From Streptomyces albidoflavus (GTDB lineage: Bacteria > Actinomycetota > Actinomycetes > Streptomycetales > Streptomycetaceae), in assembly GCF_000719955.1 (NCBI RefSeq), contig NZ_JOII01000012.1, forward strand, positions 1 through 64,000: 64,000 nucleotides of DNA, written 5' to 3'. This document shows positions 16,446-27,900 of this stretch, piece by piece. Position numbers and translations under genes: made by a program. The notes under the pieces are model-generated. The model was not told the DNA's origin. It saw only the letters and a list, made by a program, of their open reading frames with translations, and made no database searches. Numbering within the stretch: the stretch's first letter is position 1; each line of letters opens with the position of its first letter.

Positions 16446-17369
16446 TCACCCCACCCGCGGCTCCCGCATCCCGTCGATGATCCGCGTCCAGTTGTCACCC
16501 CCGTGACCGTCCTCCACCGCCCGCCGGTAGTGCCCGAGGATCGTGCTCGGCAGGGCCAGGTCCAGGCCGAGCGTCGCGCTCGTCTCCAGGATGTGGTCGG
16601 CCGTCGCGCCCATCATCGTGACCGTGCTGAGGTCGCCGGGGTGTTCGCCGGCGTCGAGGGCGGCGCCGGGGCGGTCCTCGCCGGCGGTCATCATGGCGCC
16701 GATGGTGTCGGCGGTGAGGAAGAGTTCGGGGAGGGCCTGTTCGGCGGTGATGCCGGCGGTGCCGAGCAGGGCGGTGGCGTGCATCAGGCCGGAGAGGGCG
16801 GTGAGGAAGACGGTGAGGTGGGCCTGGTACATGAGCTGGGCGAGGCCGGGGTCGGTGCCGAGGTACTTGGGGGCGCCGATGACCGCCAGTGCGGCCCGGT
16901 GGCGTGTCAGGACGTCCTCGTCCCCGCTGTAGTAGACGTACGCCTCGTCCGTGCCGACCATCGGGGCCGGGTTCATGACGCCGCCGGTGAGGAAGGCGGC
17001 GCCGTGCCCGGCGGCCCAGGTGGCGGCCTCCCGGGAGCGGTCGGGGGTGTCGGAGCTGAGGTTGACCAGGGTGCGGCCGGAGAGGGCGGTTGTGGCGTCG
17101 GTGAGGATGTCGTACATCGCCGGGTAGTCGGTGAGGCTGAGCAGGGTCAGTGGGCTCGCCTCGATCGCCTCGCGCGGGGTCGTCGCGCGCTTCGCCCCGT
17201 CGGAGACGACGCCGTCGGCGCGGGAGGCGGTGCGGTTCCACACGGTGACCTCGTGGCCGGCCGCGAGAAGGGTACGGACCATCGCCCGGCCCATCGGGCC
17301 GAGGCCGATCACCGTGACAGGGGTGGGAAGTTGAGCGGTGGGGTGCGGGTTCTCCTGGTGTGCGTTCAC
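16446..17369 (-). CDS. Imine-reductase-like NAD(P)-dependent oxidoreductase
   Basis: This 307-residue protein belongs to the 6-phosphogluconate-dehydrogenase/beta-hydroxyacid-dehydrogenase fold. The N-terminus has VIGLGPMGRAMVRTLL and VTVWNRTASRAD, an NADP-type Rossmann motif. The segment GGVMNPAPMVGTDEAYVYYSG and the long C-terminal helical part are typical of the imine reductase branch. The HxlR regulator and a perfect operator lie immediately upstream, so it is probably induced by a specific small molecule. The native substrate is unknown. Confidence 0.85.
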   Translation of the reverse strand: MNAHQENPHPTAQLPTPVTVIGLGPMGRAMVRTLLAAGHEVTVWNRTASRADGVVSDGAKRATTPREAIEASPLTLLSLTDYPAMYDILTDATTALSGRTLVNLSSDTPDRSREAATWAAGHGAAFLTGGVMNPAPMVGTDEAYVYYSGDEDVLTRHRAALAVIGAPKYLGTDPGLAQLMYQAHLTVFLTALSGLMHATALLGTAGITAEQALPELFLTADTIGAMMTAGEDRPGAALDAGEHPGDLSTVTMMGATADHILETSATLGLDLALPSTILGHYRRAVEDGHGGDNWTRIIDGMREPRVG

Positions 17370-17400
17370 GGCTCCATGCTGTGGGGGCGCGACTAGGATC

Positions 17401-17431
17401 GTAAGTACCCACTATTTACTGCGGTACTTAC
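17401..17431. promoter_or_regulatory. HxlR-type operator
   Basis: GTAAGTACC (17401-17409) and GGTACTTAC (17423-17431) are perfect 9-bp inverted arms around a 13-nt AT-richer spacer, between the divergent oxidoreductase and hxlR genes. Such G-T-A-C centred repeats are usual for HxlR dimers. Confidence 0.75.
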
Positions 17432-17458
17432 CTTTTGGTGCGTGAGGGGAGCAGGGGT

Positions 17459-17839
17459 ATGGCGGCCAGAGCCAAGGCGCCGCGTGTCGGGCCGTATCTG
17501 TGCGGCATCGACGCCGCGTTCGACGTGCTGAGCGGGAAGTGGAAGGCGCTCATCCTGTGGGAGCTGCACGCCCACGGCGTCCGCCGTTTCGCCGAACTGC
17601 GGCGCGGGGTACCGGGGGTCAGCGAGAAGATGCTCACCCAGCACCTGCGGGAGATGGAGGAGGACGCCCTCGTCCACCGCGAGGTGTACGCCGAGGTCCC
17701 ACCCCGCGTCGAGTACTCCCTGACCGAGCACGGCCACACCCTCAACGAGGCGCTGGGCGCGCTGGGGGCCTGGGGCGAGGAGCGGATTCGCCGGGAGGGG
17801 TGCGAGGTGGTGGGCGGGGCGGAAGCGGTCGCGCGTTGA
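17459..17839 (+). CDS. HxlR family helix-turn-helix regulator
   Basis: This 126-residue protein is a typical HxlR length. The winged helix shows LSGKWKALILWELHAHGVRRFAELRRGVPGVSEKMLTQHLREME across about residues 25-70. ATG 17459 has a GGGAG-like site about 8 nt upstream; GTG 17438 is less likely because it abuts the operator. It probably controls the divergent imine-reductase-like gene. Confidence 0.88.
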   Translation: MAARAKAPRVGPYLCGIDAAFDVLSGKWKALILWELHAHGVRRFAELRRGVPGVSEKMLTQHLREMEEDALVHREVYAEVPPRVEYSLTEHGHTLNEALGALGAWGEERIRREGCEVVGGAEAVAR

Positions 17840-17870
17840 CAGGACGCTCGCCGAGGCGGGAGTGCCGACA

Positions 17871-17903
17871 CGTGGCGGGAGCCCACGAGGGGCCCCCGCC
17901 ACG
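17871..17903. terminator. Bidirectional hairpin between hxlR and FG-GAP gene
   Basis: CGTGGCGGG (17871-17879) and CCCGCCACG (17895-17903) are perfect 9-bp arms between two convergent genes. Confidence 0.65.
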
Positions 17904-17907
17904 AAGG

Positions 17908-20900
17908 TCAGCCGAAGCTGAGCTTCGTCGTCCCCCACCCGCTGCCGGCGCTGATCACGGTGACTCCGGCTCCGAGCTGGGTGGCGCCGCCGGCGAAGAC
18001 CTTGACGCTGCCGTCCGGGGAGAGCGCCCAGATGTCAGGGATGCTGTCGCCTGTCACGTCCGGGGTGCCCCTGAGGAACCGCGTGGGATAGCCCGCCGCC
18101 GTCCAGCCGGAGGCGTACGTCTGGTCGCTGCCGGGCCGCGACCCCGCCGAGGTGGCCAGGGAATCGAGGGTGGCGCCGCCGGTGGTTGCCTTCCTGCCGT
18201 ACCGGATACGAAGGTTGTCCGACTCCGAGCGGAAGAGGAGGTCGGGTACCCCGTCCTTGTCGACGTCTCCGAGGGTCACCAGATCCCGGCTCTCCCAGGC
18301 GCTGACGGCGATCTCGTGCGCCGCGACGAAGGAGGCTCCGGTGTATCCGGTGAGGGCCCAGAGGCCGCCTGAGGTGGTGGTGGCGAAGAGGTCGGTGTGC
18401 CCGTCGGCGTCGTAGTCCCCGACGATCATCTGGTCGAAGAGGGCGGGGTCGGGGCCGGGAGGCAGCTCCATCAGCTGACGCTGTTCGATGTCGACGCCTC
18501 CGTAGCCGTCGCCGCGGTACACGTACAGCTTGCCGTCGGGCATGCGAGCGAAGAGGTCGCCCAGGCCGTCGCCCGGCAGGATGTCGCCGCCGTGGGCGAG
18601 CAGGGCGGGCTTGTCGCCGGCCTTCCAGTACCCGGGGGCCAGAGGGTCGCTGCTCTCATCGTCGACCGGCAGGATCAGCTGGTGCCCCGAGCTGTGGGCT
18701 GCCGGCATGCCGCGGTGCAGGTCGCCCTTGTCGTTGGCCGGGTAGAGGTAGAGGTTGCCGGCGCCGTTGATGACGAAGAGGTCGGGGAAGTTGTCGCCCG
18801 TCACATCGCCGGGCTTGTCGGCGCTGTCCCTGGGGGTGACGTAGAAGACATAGGCGGTCGGCGTGGAGGTGTTGCCGGCGCTGTCCTTTGCGCAGACGTA
18901 CAGGATGTTGGGCCCGGCCAAGGGCGGCGAGAGGCTGATCTTCAGTGAGGCGCCGGCCTGGACCGCCTTGGAGGTGGCGCAGGTGCCGGTGTTGAAGGAG
19001 TACCCGAAGCTGGTGACGTCCTTGTCCTCGACGGGAGCGAAGGTGAACTCACCAGGATTGCCCAGGGGCTTCACCGACCACACGTCGCCTGCGTCCGTCT
19101 CCTCCGGGAAGGCCGTCGAGGTCACCTCGGGTGAGTTGGGGAAGGTGCTGTCGTAGACGAAGCGGCAGGTGGGATCGAGCTCGTCGGTGTTCAGGGGCGC
19201 CCATTCCGAGCTAGCGCCGCTCGTGTCCGTCGCTTTGACCCCCCAGGAGTAGGTCCAGCCGTTCTTGAGGTCGGAAACCGGGAAGATCGCCTCGGCGCTG
19301 CCCTTGCCCTTGTCGTCGTCCTTGCTGACGCTGACCGTCTTCGACTTGAGCGTGGTGTCGGCGTAGCCGGTGCGCCACAGCTCGAACGTGAGCGACTTGA
19401 GGTTCTTGTCGGGGTCGGTGCTCGACGCCGACAGGCGCAGTTCGCGCTTGCCGATGTGAGGGTAGGGGGCGGAACGGTCGCAGGTGGGGCCGGGCGACTG
19501 GTCCAGCGCAAAGGGGGTCTTCGGCTTGCGGTTGTAGGTGATCTTGATGTGTGGGGCGTTCTTGCCCTCGGCGCGGAACTTCTTCCAGGCGTACGCGGAC
19601 TTCTCGTCCCTGGCCTGGAGGCCGATGGTCACCGAGCTCCACCCGCCGTCGGCGGCGTCCTGGACCAGCGACCGGCCGTCGAAGTCGATGTACTCGTCCG
19701 GGCACGACGAGTTGTAGCCGTGGGCCACGTCGAGCGCGTCCACCTGCCGCTTCCAGTCCGGCTGGTTGCTCCAGGTCGTCTTGGAGGAGATGGCACCCGT
19801 GTGCCAGAGCTCCACCACGCGCCCGTCGCAGGACCATGAGTAGGTTTCCAGCAGGCGGACCGACGCAGCGGAGATCTTGGCGCCCTTGAGGTTCTTGAGG
19901 CCGTCGAGCCGGAAGAAGGAGCGCGAGGTGCCCCAGGTGGTCGACTCGAACCCCACCCGGCCCTCGGTCGTACCGGTGTTGTAGTTGGCCCCGTCGTAGA
20001 AGCTGGAGTTCTTGAACCGGTCGTACGCCGTTGTCCAGTTCGTGGTCTTCGCGGTGATGGAAGGGTCGATGAAGAGCGGGTACTCCGTCTTCTCGCCCGT
20101 CACCAGTCCGCGCGGGGGTGTGACGGTCAGCACGGCGTCGTGGGTGTCCTCGCCGTCGAGTTCCGCCTCGGCCGCCGCGGCGTGAGTGCCGGGGTCGGGA
20201 CCGGCCAGGCCGGGCAGGTCGAGGATCTGGCGGTCGGTGAGAGAGGGACGGGTCACGAACGCGGCTTCACGTACGGATGCGCCGGCCTCCGGACGCGGCG
20301 CCTGCGACCGGTGGGCAGCCGGGTCGACCGGGCCCTCGGAATCGTCGGCGTCCGAGGGCGGCCGGGTGGGCTCCTCGAGATCTCCGTCGTGTGCTCCGCC
20401 GGGACTGGGTGACTCGTCCGTCTCCGGTGCCTGCGTGGGGTCGGGGAGTGGGTCGGGTTCCGGGTCGCTGCCCTCCGTGACGGCCAGGGTGCCCGCCGAG
20501 TCCCAGGCGAAGGGGGTGGGGCTGACCGCCAACTCGTCTCCGTCCCGGTCCACGGCTGTCACCACATCGGTCTTGGCATCGTGACGGAAGACCAGTTCGT
20601 CGGAGGTCAGCCGGTAGGGGAGGCTGAGAAGCTCCGGACTGGTGGCGGCGCGTTCGGTGTGGACCACCAGGACGTGGTTGAAGCCCCCGTCCCGCGCGGT
20701 GAGCAGCAGATCGGTCTCGGGGAGGATGTTCCGGTAGAGCGCGCGAGAGCCCTCGATCACCGGCTCGGGCACGTCCCCGGGCCAGCTGAGGACCAGTTCG
20801 TGCCCGTCGGTGACCAGGCGAACCAGTTCGGTGAAGCGGGAAGGGTCCTCCGCCGTGGCCGTCCGGGAAGTGGTGCTCGCTCCCGTCGTGCGGCGCAACA

Positions 20901-21375
20901 CGGCGGACGAGGTGGTACCGAGGTCGCTCCGGCCGGTGGAGACCTGGTCCGTCTCCGAGGCCCGTCCTCCGTTCGAGAAGACCACGGGCGCGGTGGAAGC
21001 AACCGGGGCCCAGCCCTCTTCGGTCCGCCGCAGGGTGGTGTCGATGGAGCGCCACCGGCCATCGACCCGAGCGCGTACCGGTGCGGCGTGGCTGACCAGT
21101 TCGAAGCTGCGGTTCGGCAACGCGTAGGTGGTGCTCGTCTCGGTGCGAGCGGCCGTCACCTCGACACGTTTACCGCTGCGTACGGCCTTCTCCTGAGCCC
21201 TGTCCTCCGGCAGGCCGGCTTCCTGTGCACCGTGCTCAGCCGACGCGGCGGTGTCGCGGTCCTGGGCGTCGGTCCACAGCAGAGTCCCCACGGCAAGGGC
21301 GGCTGCCGTCACTCCGGCCACGGCGGCGGCCGCTCGGCGGCGACGCGTGCGGCGCCTCGGTTCCGGTGTCTCCAC
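17908..21375 (-). CDS. Secreted FG-GAP repeat / DNRLRE-domain protein
   Basis: This 1155-residue exported protein starts at GTG 21375, just before an Arg-rich N-region (RRRTRRRRAAAAVAG) and hydrophobic core (VTAAALAVGTLLW). A DNRLRE-like domain lies near residues 440-610 (TTNWTTAYDRFKNSSFYDGANY, DEYIDFDGRSLVQDA). A fibronectin-like region follows. Four FG-GAP/VCBS calcium-binding repeats lie near residues 855 (GDVTGDNFPDLFV), 985 (GDYDADGHTDLFA), 1031 (GDVDKDGVPDLLF) and 1105 (PDVTGDSIPDIWA), suggesting a beta-propeller. It is divergent from the RHS toxin gene. A surface or delivery partner role is inferred from this pairing. Confidence 0.85.
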   Translation of the reverse strand: METPEPRRRTRRRRAAAAVAGVTAAALAVGTLLWTDAQDRDTAASAEHGAQEAGLPEDRAQEKAVRSGKRVEVTAARTETSTTYALPNRSFELVSHAAPVRARVDGRWRSIDTTLRRTEEGWAPVASTAPVVFSNGGRASETDQVSTGRSDLGTTSSAVLRRTTGASTTSRTATAEDPSRFTELVRLVTDGHELVLSWPGDVPEPVIEGSRALYRNILPETDLLLTARDGGFNHVLVVHTERAATSPELLSLPYRLTSDELVFRHDAKTDVVTAVDRDGDELAVSPTPFAWDSAGTLAVTEGSDPEPDPLPDPTQAPETDESPSPGGAHDGDLEEPTRPPSDADDSEGPVDPAAHRSQAPRPEAGASVREAAFVTRPSLTDRQILDLPGLAGPDPGTHAAAAEAELDGEDTHDAVLTVTPPRGLVTGEKTEYPLFIDPSITAKTTNWTTAYDRFKNSSFYDGANYNTGTTEGRVGFESTTWGTSRSFFRLDGLKNLKGAKISAASVRLLETYSWSCDGRVVELWHTGAISSKTTWSNQPDWKRQVDALDVAHGYNSSCPDEYIDFDGRSLVQDAADGGWSSVTIGLQARDEKSAYAWKKFRAEGKNAPHIKITYNRKPKTPFALDQSPGPTCDRSAPYPHIGKRELRLSASSTDPDKNLKSLTFELWRTGYADTTLKSKTVSVSKDDDKGKGSAEAIFPVSDLKNGWTYSWGVKATDTSGASSEWAPLNTDELDPTCRFVYDSTFPNSPEVTSTAFPEETDAGDVWSVKPLGNPGEFTFAPVEDKDVTSFGYSFNTGTCATSKAVQAGASLKISLSPPLAGPNILYVCAKDSAGNTSTPTAYVFYVTPRDSADKPGDVTGDNFPDLFVINGAGNLYLYPANDKGDLHRGMPAAHSSGHQLILPVDDESSDPLAPGYWKAGDKPALLAHGGDILPGDGLGDLFARMPDGKLYVYRGDGYGGVDIEQRQLMELPPGPDPALFDQMIVGDYDADGHTDLFATTTSGGLWALTGYTGASFVAAHEIAVSAWESRDLVTLGDVDKDGVPDLLFRSESDNLRIRYGRKATTGGATLDSLATSAGSRPGSDQTYASGWTAAGYPTRFLRGTPDVTGDSIPDIWALSPDGSVKVFAGGATQLGAGVTVISAGSGWGTTKLSFG

Positions 21376-21947
21376 GTTCTCGTTCCCTGCCCCTCGTGAG
21401 TAGTGGCAGACGCGTCGAGGAGGTACGCCGGGCGCCGCCGTCACACCTGCGAAGCCCAAGTGAAGCTTTGGAAAAGCCACCGGCCAGGTGAAAGCACGAA
21501 CGAAGGATGACGTACGGGCCCCCGTCCCGCCACCGGCCTGAATTCGGGAAAGCCTGTCGAGGAGGCAACCGGGTCGGTTGTTTCTGCCTCTTCCGGGGTG
21601 TCGCGAAGGGCGGAAAAGGGTGCCTCGGGGAAGCCCCAGGATTTCCCGGTGGATCGTTTCAGGGGAATTTGCTCCGTATGCGTACCGTCCGAAGAGGCCA
21701 TTTTGACCTGGTAGAACAGCCGCTGTGTGACCTCGTGGGAGATGGGCGCCTCTGTCTCGGTGGCGCCCTTCCTGCTGTTTGCAGGAGCATGATCCACTGT
21801 TGCCCTGAACATCCTGTGAACCAAGTCACGTAACTCTCTGCCGAGTTGACGTGACGTCGGGTCTCTCCGCAAGATTCCGCTCATCAATCGGGGAGCAGTG
21901 GACCCTCAGAATCCGTTTTTCTGACCCCTGCCGAATCGCAGGGGGCT
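21376..21947. promoter_or_regulatory. Shared divergent promoter region of FG-GAP and RHS genes
   Basis: These 572 bases are AT-richer than their surroundings and carry both start regions. An inverted repeat GTCACGTAACTC (21825-21836) / GAGTTGACGTGAC (21843-21855, one extra base) lies about 95 nt before the RHS start and is a candidate operator. No small gene was convincing. Confidence 0.45.
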
Positions 21948-24900
21948 GTGAAAGCCGTGTGGAGATCAGTTCTGCGCAGCGCGCGTGCCACGTCGAGACG
22001 ACGTCAGGCGCGGCGGAACCGTGACGGCTTCCGCGGCCCGAGGCTCGCCCTTGTGGCCGCGATCTTCCTCTCCCTGATGGTCGGGGCGGTCCCGCTCGCC
22101 GCCGCAGCGCCCCCGGACCGTGACCGCAGCGGTGTCGAGCTGGTCGATCTCCCCGAGGACGTGCCCCAGGAGGCGGCCGAGGAGAACCGCCTCACCGAGC
22201 TCACCACGGGCAACATCGACCCCGAGGACGAGTTCGACCCCCAGGCGGTGGCGGAGCCCGCGGGCGGCCAGGTGGTCGAGGAGCTGTCGGACATCGCGCC
22301 GGGGGAGCTCGTCCCCCTCGGGGACCTCCCCATCGCGGTGGGCGCCCCCGAGGACGCGTCCGCCGAGGCCACCGAGGCGCTGGAGGGGGAGTGGCAGGCG
22401 GCCCTGGCCTCACCCGAGGAGGTCGCCGCGACCGAGATCCAGGGTCTCGTCTTCTCCGTGAACCCTCCCGCCGAGGCGTCCGGCGAGGTCGTGGTCTCGC
22501 TGGACTACACGGAGTTCGCGGAGCTGTACGGCGCTGCCTGGGCGGATCGCCTGGACCTGACCCGCCTGCCGTCCTGCTTCCTCGAGACCCCCGAGGTGGA
22601 GGCCTGCACCGAGCCCGCGGACGTCAGCACCGATCAGAGCGTCACCCCCAAGGCCGGTGACGCCCCCACCGACGGCAAGCTCGACGGCACCCGGCGGATC
22701 ACGGCCACGCTCGACGTCGCCGAACTCACCGACGACGGCACTCCCACACCCAGCCCGGCCGTCTCCCACACGTCCGGCGCCACCACCGACGCGCTCTTCC
22801 GCCCGCGCACCGGCGACGGCATGGCCTTGACCTCGCTGCGTCAGGCGGCGGCCACGAACACCCAGGCCGGGACCGTGCTGATGGCCACCTCCAAGGGCAG
22901 CGGCTCGCAGGGTGACTTCGCCGCCACCCCGCTGGCGAGCGCCGGCTCCTGGTCGGCGGGCGGCTCCTCGGGCGCCTTCACGTACGGCTACACGCTGAAC
23001 ACCCCGGTCGTACCGGGCGGCCCCTCGCCGAGCCTCTCGTTCAACTACAACTCGCAGGGCGTCGACGGCCGTACCTCGGCCACCAACAACCAGGCCTCAT
23101 GGATCGGCGACGGCTGGGAGTACAACGCCGGGTCCATCAGCCGGACGTACCGCTCGTGCCGCGACGACGCGAAGGACGGCAACAACGAGAAGCGGAAGAC
23201 CAGCGACCTCTGCTGGGCCTCCGACAACGCCGTTCTCACCCTCGGCGGCAACACCACCGAGCTGGTGAAGGACGACGACGAGAAGTCCGACATCTGGGTC
23301 ACGGCCAACGGCGACGGCAGCAAGGTCGAGCTCCGCAAGAACAGCGGCTACGCCAACGGGGACGCCGACGGTGAGCACTGGGTCGTGACCACCCGGGACG
23401 GTACCGAGTACTGGTTCGGCCGTAACCGGCTGCCCGGCTGGAAGGACGGCGACCAGGCCACCAACTCGGTGCTCACCGCGCCGGTGGCCGGCAACCACCC
23501 CGACGAGCCCTGCTACAAGGCGGCCTTCGCCGACTCCTTCTGCGCCCAGGCGTGGCGCTGGAACCTCGACTACGTCGTCGACGTGCACGACAACGCCATG
23601 GCTCTCTACTGGAAGCAGGAGACGAACCACTACGCCAAGAACAACGCCTTCAAGAAGGCGGTCCCGTACGACCGGGGCGGCTATCTGGAGCGCATCGACT
23701 ACGGCCTGCGCGTCGACGACGACAAGGTGTACGGCAAGGCCCCGCTGTCCCGGGTGACCTTCCGGACCGAGGAGCGCTGCTTCAAGGAGTCCGACGTCAC
23801 CTGCACGGACGCCAACTTCAGCTCGGGGCACCACTACAAGAACCGCATCTGGTACGACACCCCGGCCGACCTCTACTGCAAGGGCGGCAGCGCCGAGTGC
23901 TACGTACCGGTGCCCACCTTCTGGTCCCGGAAGCGTCTGGAGCAGGTCACCACCTACACCCAGCGCACCAAGGGGTCGACCGAGCTCTCCAAGGTCGACA
24001 GCTGGACGCTGCACCAGTCCCTGCCGCCCCACCTCACGGATGAGGGGACCGCCCTCTGGCTCGACTCCATCACCCGCATCGGCTACGACACCGCGGGGGA
24101 GCCCGACTCCCTCAACCCGATCGAGTTCGTGGGCAACCAGGAGTCGATGCCCAACCGCGTTCGCCTCGGCGCCGCCGACAAACGGCCCGACTTCGACCGC
24201 CGCCGGATCGAGCGGATCGTCAACGAGTACGGCGGCGAGACCCTCGTCTCGTACCGGAGCCCACGCGGCCCCTGCCAGACCGGCGAGGGCCTGCCCGCAC
24301 CGGAGAAGAACACGGGGCTGTGCTACCCCGTGTACTGGCATCCGGACCCCGACAAGGCCGACGAGACGCTCTCCTGGTTCCACAAGTACGTGGTGGACAC
24401 CGTCGAGGAGAAGCCCAACATCGCCGGCAGCCCGAGCGAGTTCACCAGGTACGAGTATCTCGGGGACGGCGGCGGCTGGGCCTTGAACCAGGCGGAGTTC
24501 TCCAAGAAGAAGACCCGCACGTACGACCAGTGGCGCGGCTTCGGCCTCGTCCGCACCCTCACGGGCGCCGACAGTGGCAGCGGCTACACGGCGACGCAGG
24601 CCGGTATGACCGAAACCGTCTTCTTCCGCGGGATGGACGGCGATCCGCTGCCCGGTGAGAACAAGTCCCGCGAGGCCGTCGTCAAGGACGCCGAGAACGG
24701 GACGATCGCCACCGATCACCTCGCCTACCAGGGACGCGTCGCCGAAACCCGCACGTACACCAAGGCGGGCGGCACACTGCTCACCCGCACGGTGGACAGA
24801 CCCTCCAGCCCGCAGGTGCTGGCCACCCGCAAGCGCGACGGCGGCATCCCTGCGCTGAGGGCGTACCGCGTCCTCGCGGCCGGAACGGACACGGTCACCC

Positions 24901-27900
24901 GGTACTCCGGCAAGAGCGGAGACGAGACCGACGCCTGGCGGACTGTCTCCACCCGCACCGCCTACGACGACACCTACGGTCTCCCCGTCTCCACCGAGTT
25001 CCTCGGGGACACGGCGCGCACCGGCGACGAGAGCTGCACGGTCAACACCTACGTACACAACACCGGCGCGCACCTGATCGGCCTGTCCGCCCAGTCCCTG
25101 ACGACCGCCGGGACCTGCGACAAGCCGGGCGAGTGGGTTTCCGGCTCCCGCGTGGCCTACGACAAGCGCGCTTTCCAGGACGCCCCCACCAAGGGCCAGG
25201 CCACCATGACCTGGACCATCAACGCCGCGGGCGACAACTGGAACCCCAGCGGCACCGTCACCTACGACTCCCTGGGACGCCCCACCGCGGCGGAGGACGC
25301 GCTCAAGAACACCTCCACCACCACGTACACCCCCGCCTCGGGCCAGGTCTACGAGGTCAAGACCGCCAACGCGCTCGGCCACACCACCACCACCGAGATC
25401 GAGCCCGGCCGGGGCGTCGCCCTCCGGGAGACGGACGCCAACGGCCGGACCACCGCCTACACCTACGACGCCCTCGGCCGCACCACCGAGGCGTGGGCAC
25501 CCAGCCAGCCCCGCACCGAGGACCCCTCGGTGAAGTTCACCTACGACATCTCGCAGGGCAACCCGGTCAACGTCACCACCTCAGCGCTGAACAACGAGGG
25601 CACCTACGACCGCAGCGTCGTCTTCTACGACGGCCTGGGCCGCGAACGCCAGACCCAGATTCCCGCGGTCGGCGAGGGACGGCTGATCACCGACACCCTC
25701 TACAGCGCCAACGGCACCGTCCGGCAGTCCAACAACGCCTACTACGCCACTGGCGACCCCGACGGCGTGATGTTCGACCCGAAATCGGACTCCGAGGTCC
25801 AGAACGCCACGCTGTACTCCTACGACGGCCTGGGCCGCGTCCTGACCGAGACGCCGTACCTCAACGGCAAGGCCGAGCCCTCCAAGGCCGTGCATGTCGT
25901 CCGAGGCTACGACCACACCACCGTCGTCGAGCCGAAGGGCGCCGCAACCCAGCGAACCTGGAGCGACGCGCTCGGCCGCACCGTCCGGGTGGACACCTTC
26001 ACCGACGAGGCGCGCACCAAGTTCCGCAGCTCGACCTATGAGTTCGACGCCCGCGGCAACCAGGTCAAGGCCACCGACGCCGGTGGCAACTCCTGGAGCT
26101 GGGACTTCGACGCACGGGGCCGCCAGACCAAGTCCGTCGACCCGGACACCGGCACGAGCACCACCACCTACGACGTTCTGGACCGCCCGGTCAGCACCAC
26201 CGACAGCCGGGGCAACACCGTCTGGACCAAGTACGACGCCCTTTCGCGGCCGGTCGAACAGCGCCGCGACAACCCGCTCGGGGAACGCCTCACCGCCGCG
26301 ACCTACGACGCCGTGGGCGCCCTCGGCCTGCCCGCGTCCAGCACCCGCTACACCGACGGCCTCGCCTACACCTCGACCGTCACCGGCTACACCACCGACT
26401 ACCAGCCGCTCGGCGAGAAGCTCTCCCTCCCGCCGCTGGTCGCGCAGAAGTACGGGCTCCAGGAGACGTACACCCACACCTACGAGTACGCCAGGAACGG
26501 CCTGCTCAAGTCGACCACCCTGCCCGCGGCCGGCACCTTCGGCGCGGAGAAGGTGATCACCCGGTACAACAAGGACGGTCTGCCGGTCTCCACCTCAGGA
26601 GAGAACTGGTACGCGGCAGACACCACGTACAGCCCTTGGGGGCAGGTGCTGCGCACCGCCTCCGGTGAGAACCCCTCCCGAGTCTGGACCACGCAGCTCT
26701 TCGATGCGGCGACCGGCGAACTGACCCGTCAGGTGGTCGACCGCGAGTCGACCACCGACACCACCGCCGTCACGGGCCACCGGGTCAACTCCCGCTACTA
26801 CAACTACGACGACGCGGGCAACGTCCGGCAGATCACCGACTACTCCGGCGGACGCACCGACCGCCAGTGCTACGCCTACGACCCGATCGGCCAGCTCACC
26901 GAGGCGTGGACCTCGCCCAACGACGGCTGCCGCGCGACGGGCAAGACCGAGCGCATCCCGGACTACGGCGACGGAACAGTCAACGTCACCGCGGACAACA
27001 ACGGTTACTGGAACTCCTACCGGTACGACGCCGTCGGCAACCGCACCGAGCTGGTCAACCACGACCCCGCACTCAACGCCGCCAACGACACCCGCACCAC
27101 CTACCGGTACGGCACCGAGGACGGCAAGCGCCCGCACACCCTCTCCGCCTCCACCTCGACCCTCACCAAGGACAACGGCGTCCGCATCACCGAGGAGTCG
27201 ACCTACGACTACGACGCCGCCGGCAACACCACCGCACGCCGTCAGGGCGGCGACGAACAGGCCCTCGCCTGGACCTGGGACGGTCAGATCGAGAAGATCA
27301 CCGGCTTCGGGGCCTCAGGCGAAGGCGCCTTCGTCAACACGGCGAGCGGCATGTGCCTGGATCTGACCTCCGGCCTCACCAACGCGGGCACCGCCCTCCA
27401 GGCATACGGCTGCAACGGTGCCAAGGGCCAGAAGTTCCGCATCGAGGCCGCCGACGCCAAGGCCGACCCGGCGACCGGCCAGCTCAAGGTGGTCGGCCGG
27501 TGCGCCCAGCCGACCAAGAGCGGCACGAGCGCGGGCACGCTGGTCGTGATCGCCCCGTGCTCCTCGGCCACCGCCTCCCAGCAGTGGACGGCGACCTCGA
27601 CCGGCGCCCTGAAGCACGTCGCCTCCGGCCTGTGCCTCACAGTGCCCGGCACCAACCCGGCCGTCGGCACCGACATGGTCCTCGGCGCCTGCTCGGGCAC
27701 CGGCTCCGTCTGGGCACCCGCCGACACCACCACGTACATCTACGGCCCCGGTGGCCAGCGGCTGCTGTCCGTCTCGGCCGGCCAGAACGTCCTCCACCTC
27801 GGCTCCACCACCGTCGCCACCACGGCGTCCAAGGCTCCCTCCTACACCGAGCGCTACTACTCGCAGCCGGGCGCGCCCACCGTGATGCGCCACGCCGAGG

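Noticed and set aside
23097..25382. Long open frame on the minus strand inside the RHS gene
   Set aside because: Its translation is Gly/Val/Ala/Arg-biased low complexity, as expected for the antisense of a GC-rich coding strand; the plus-strand protein has clear domains.
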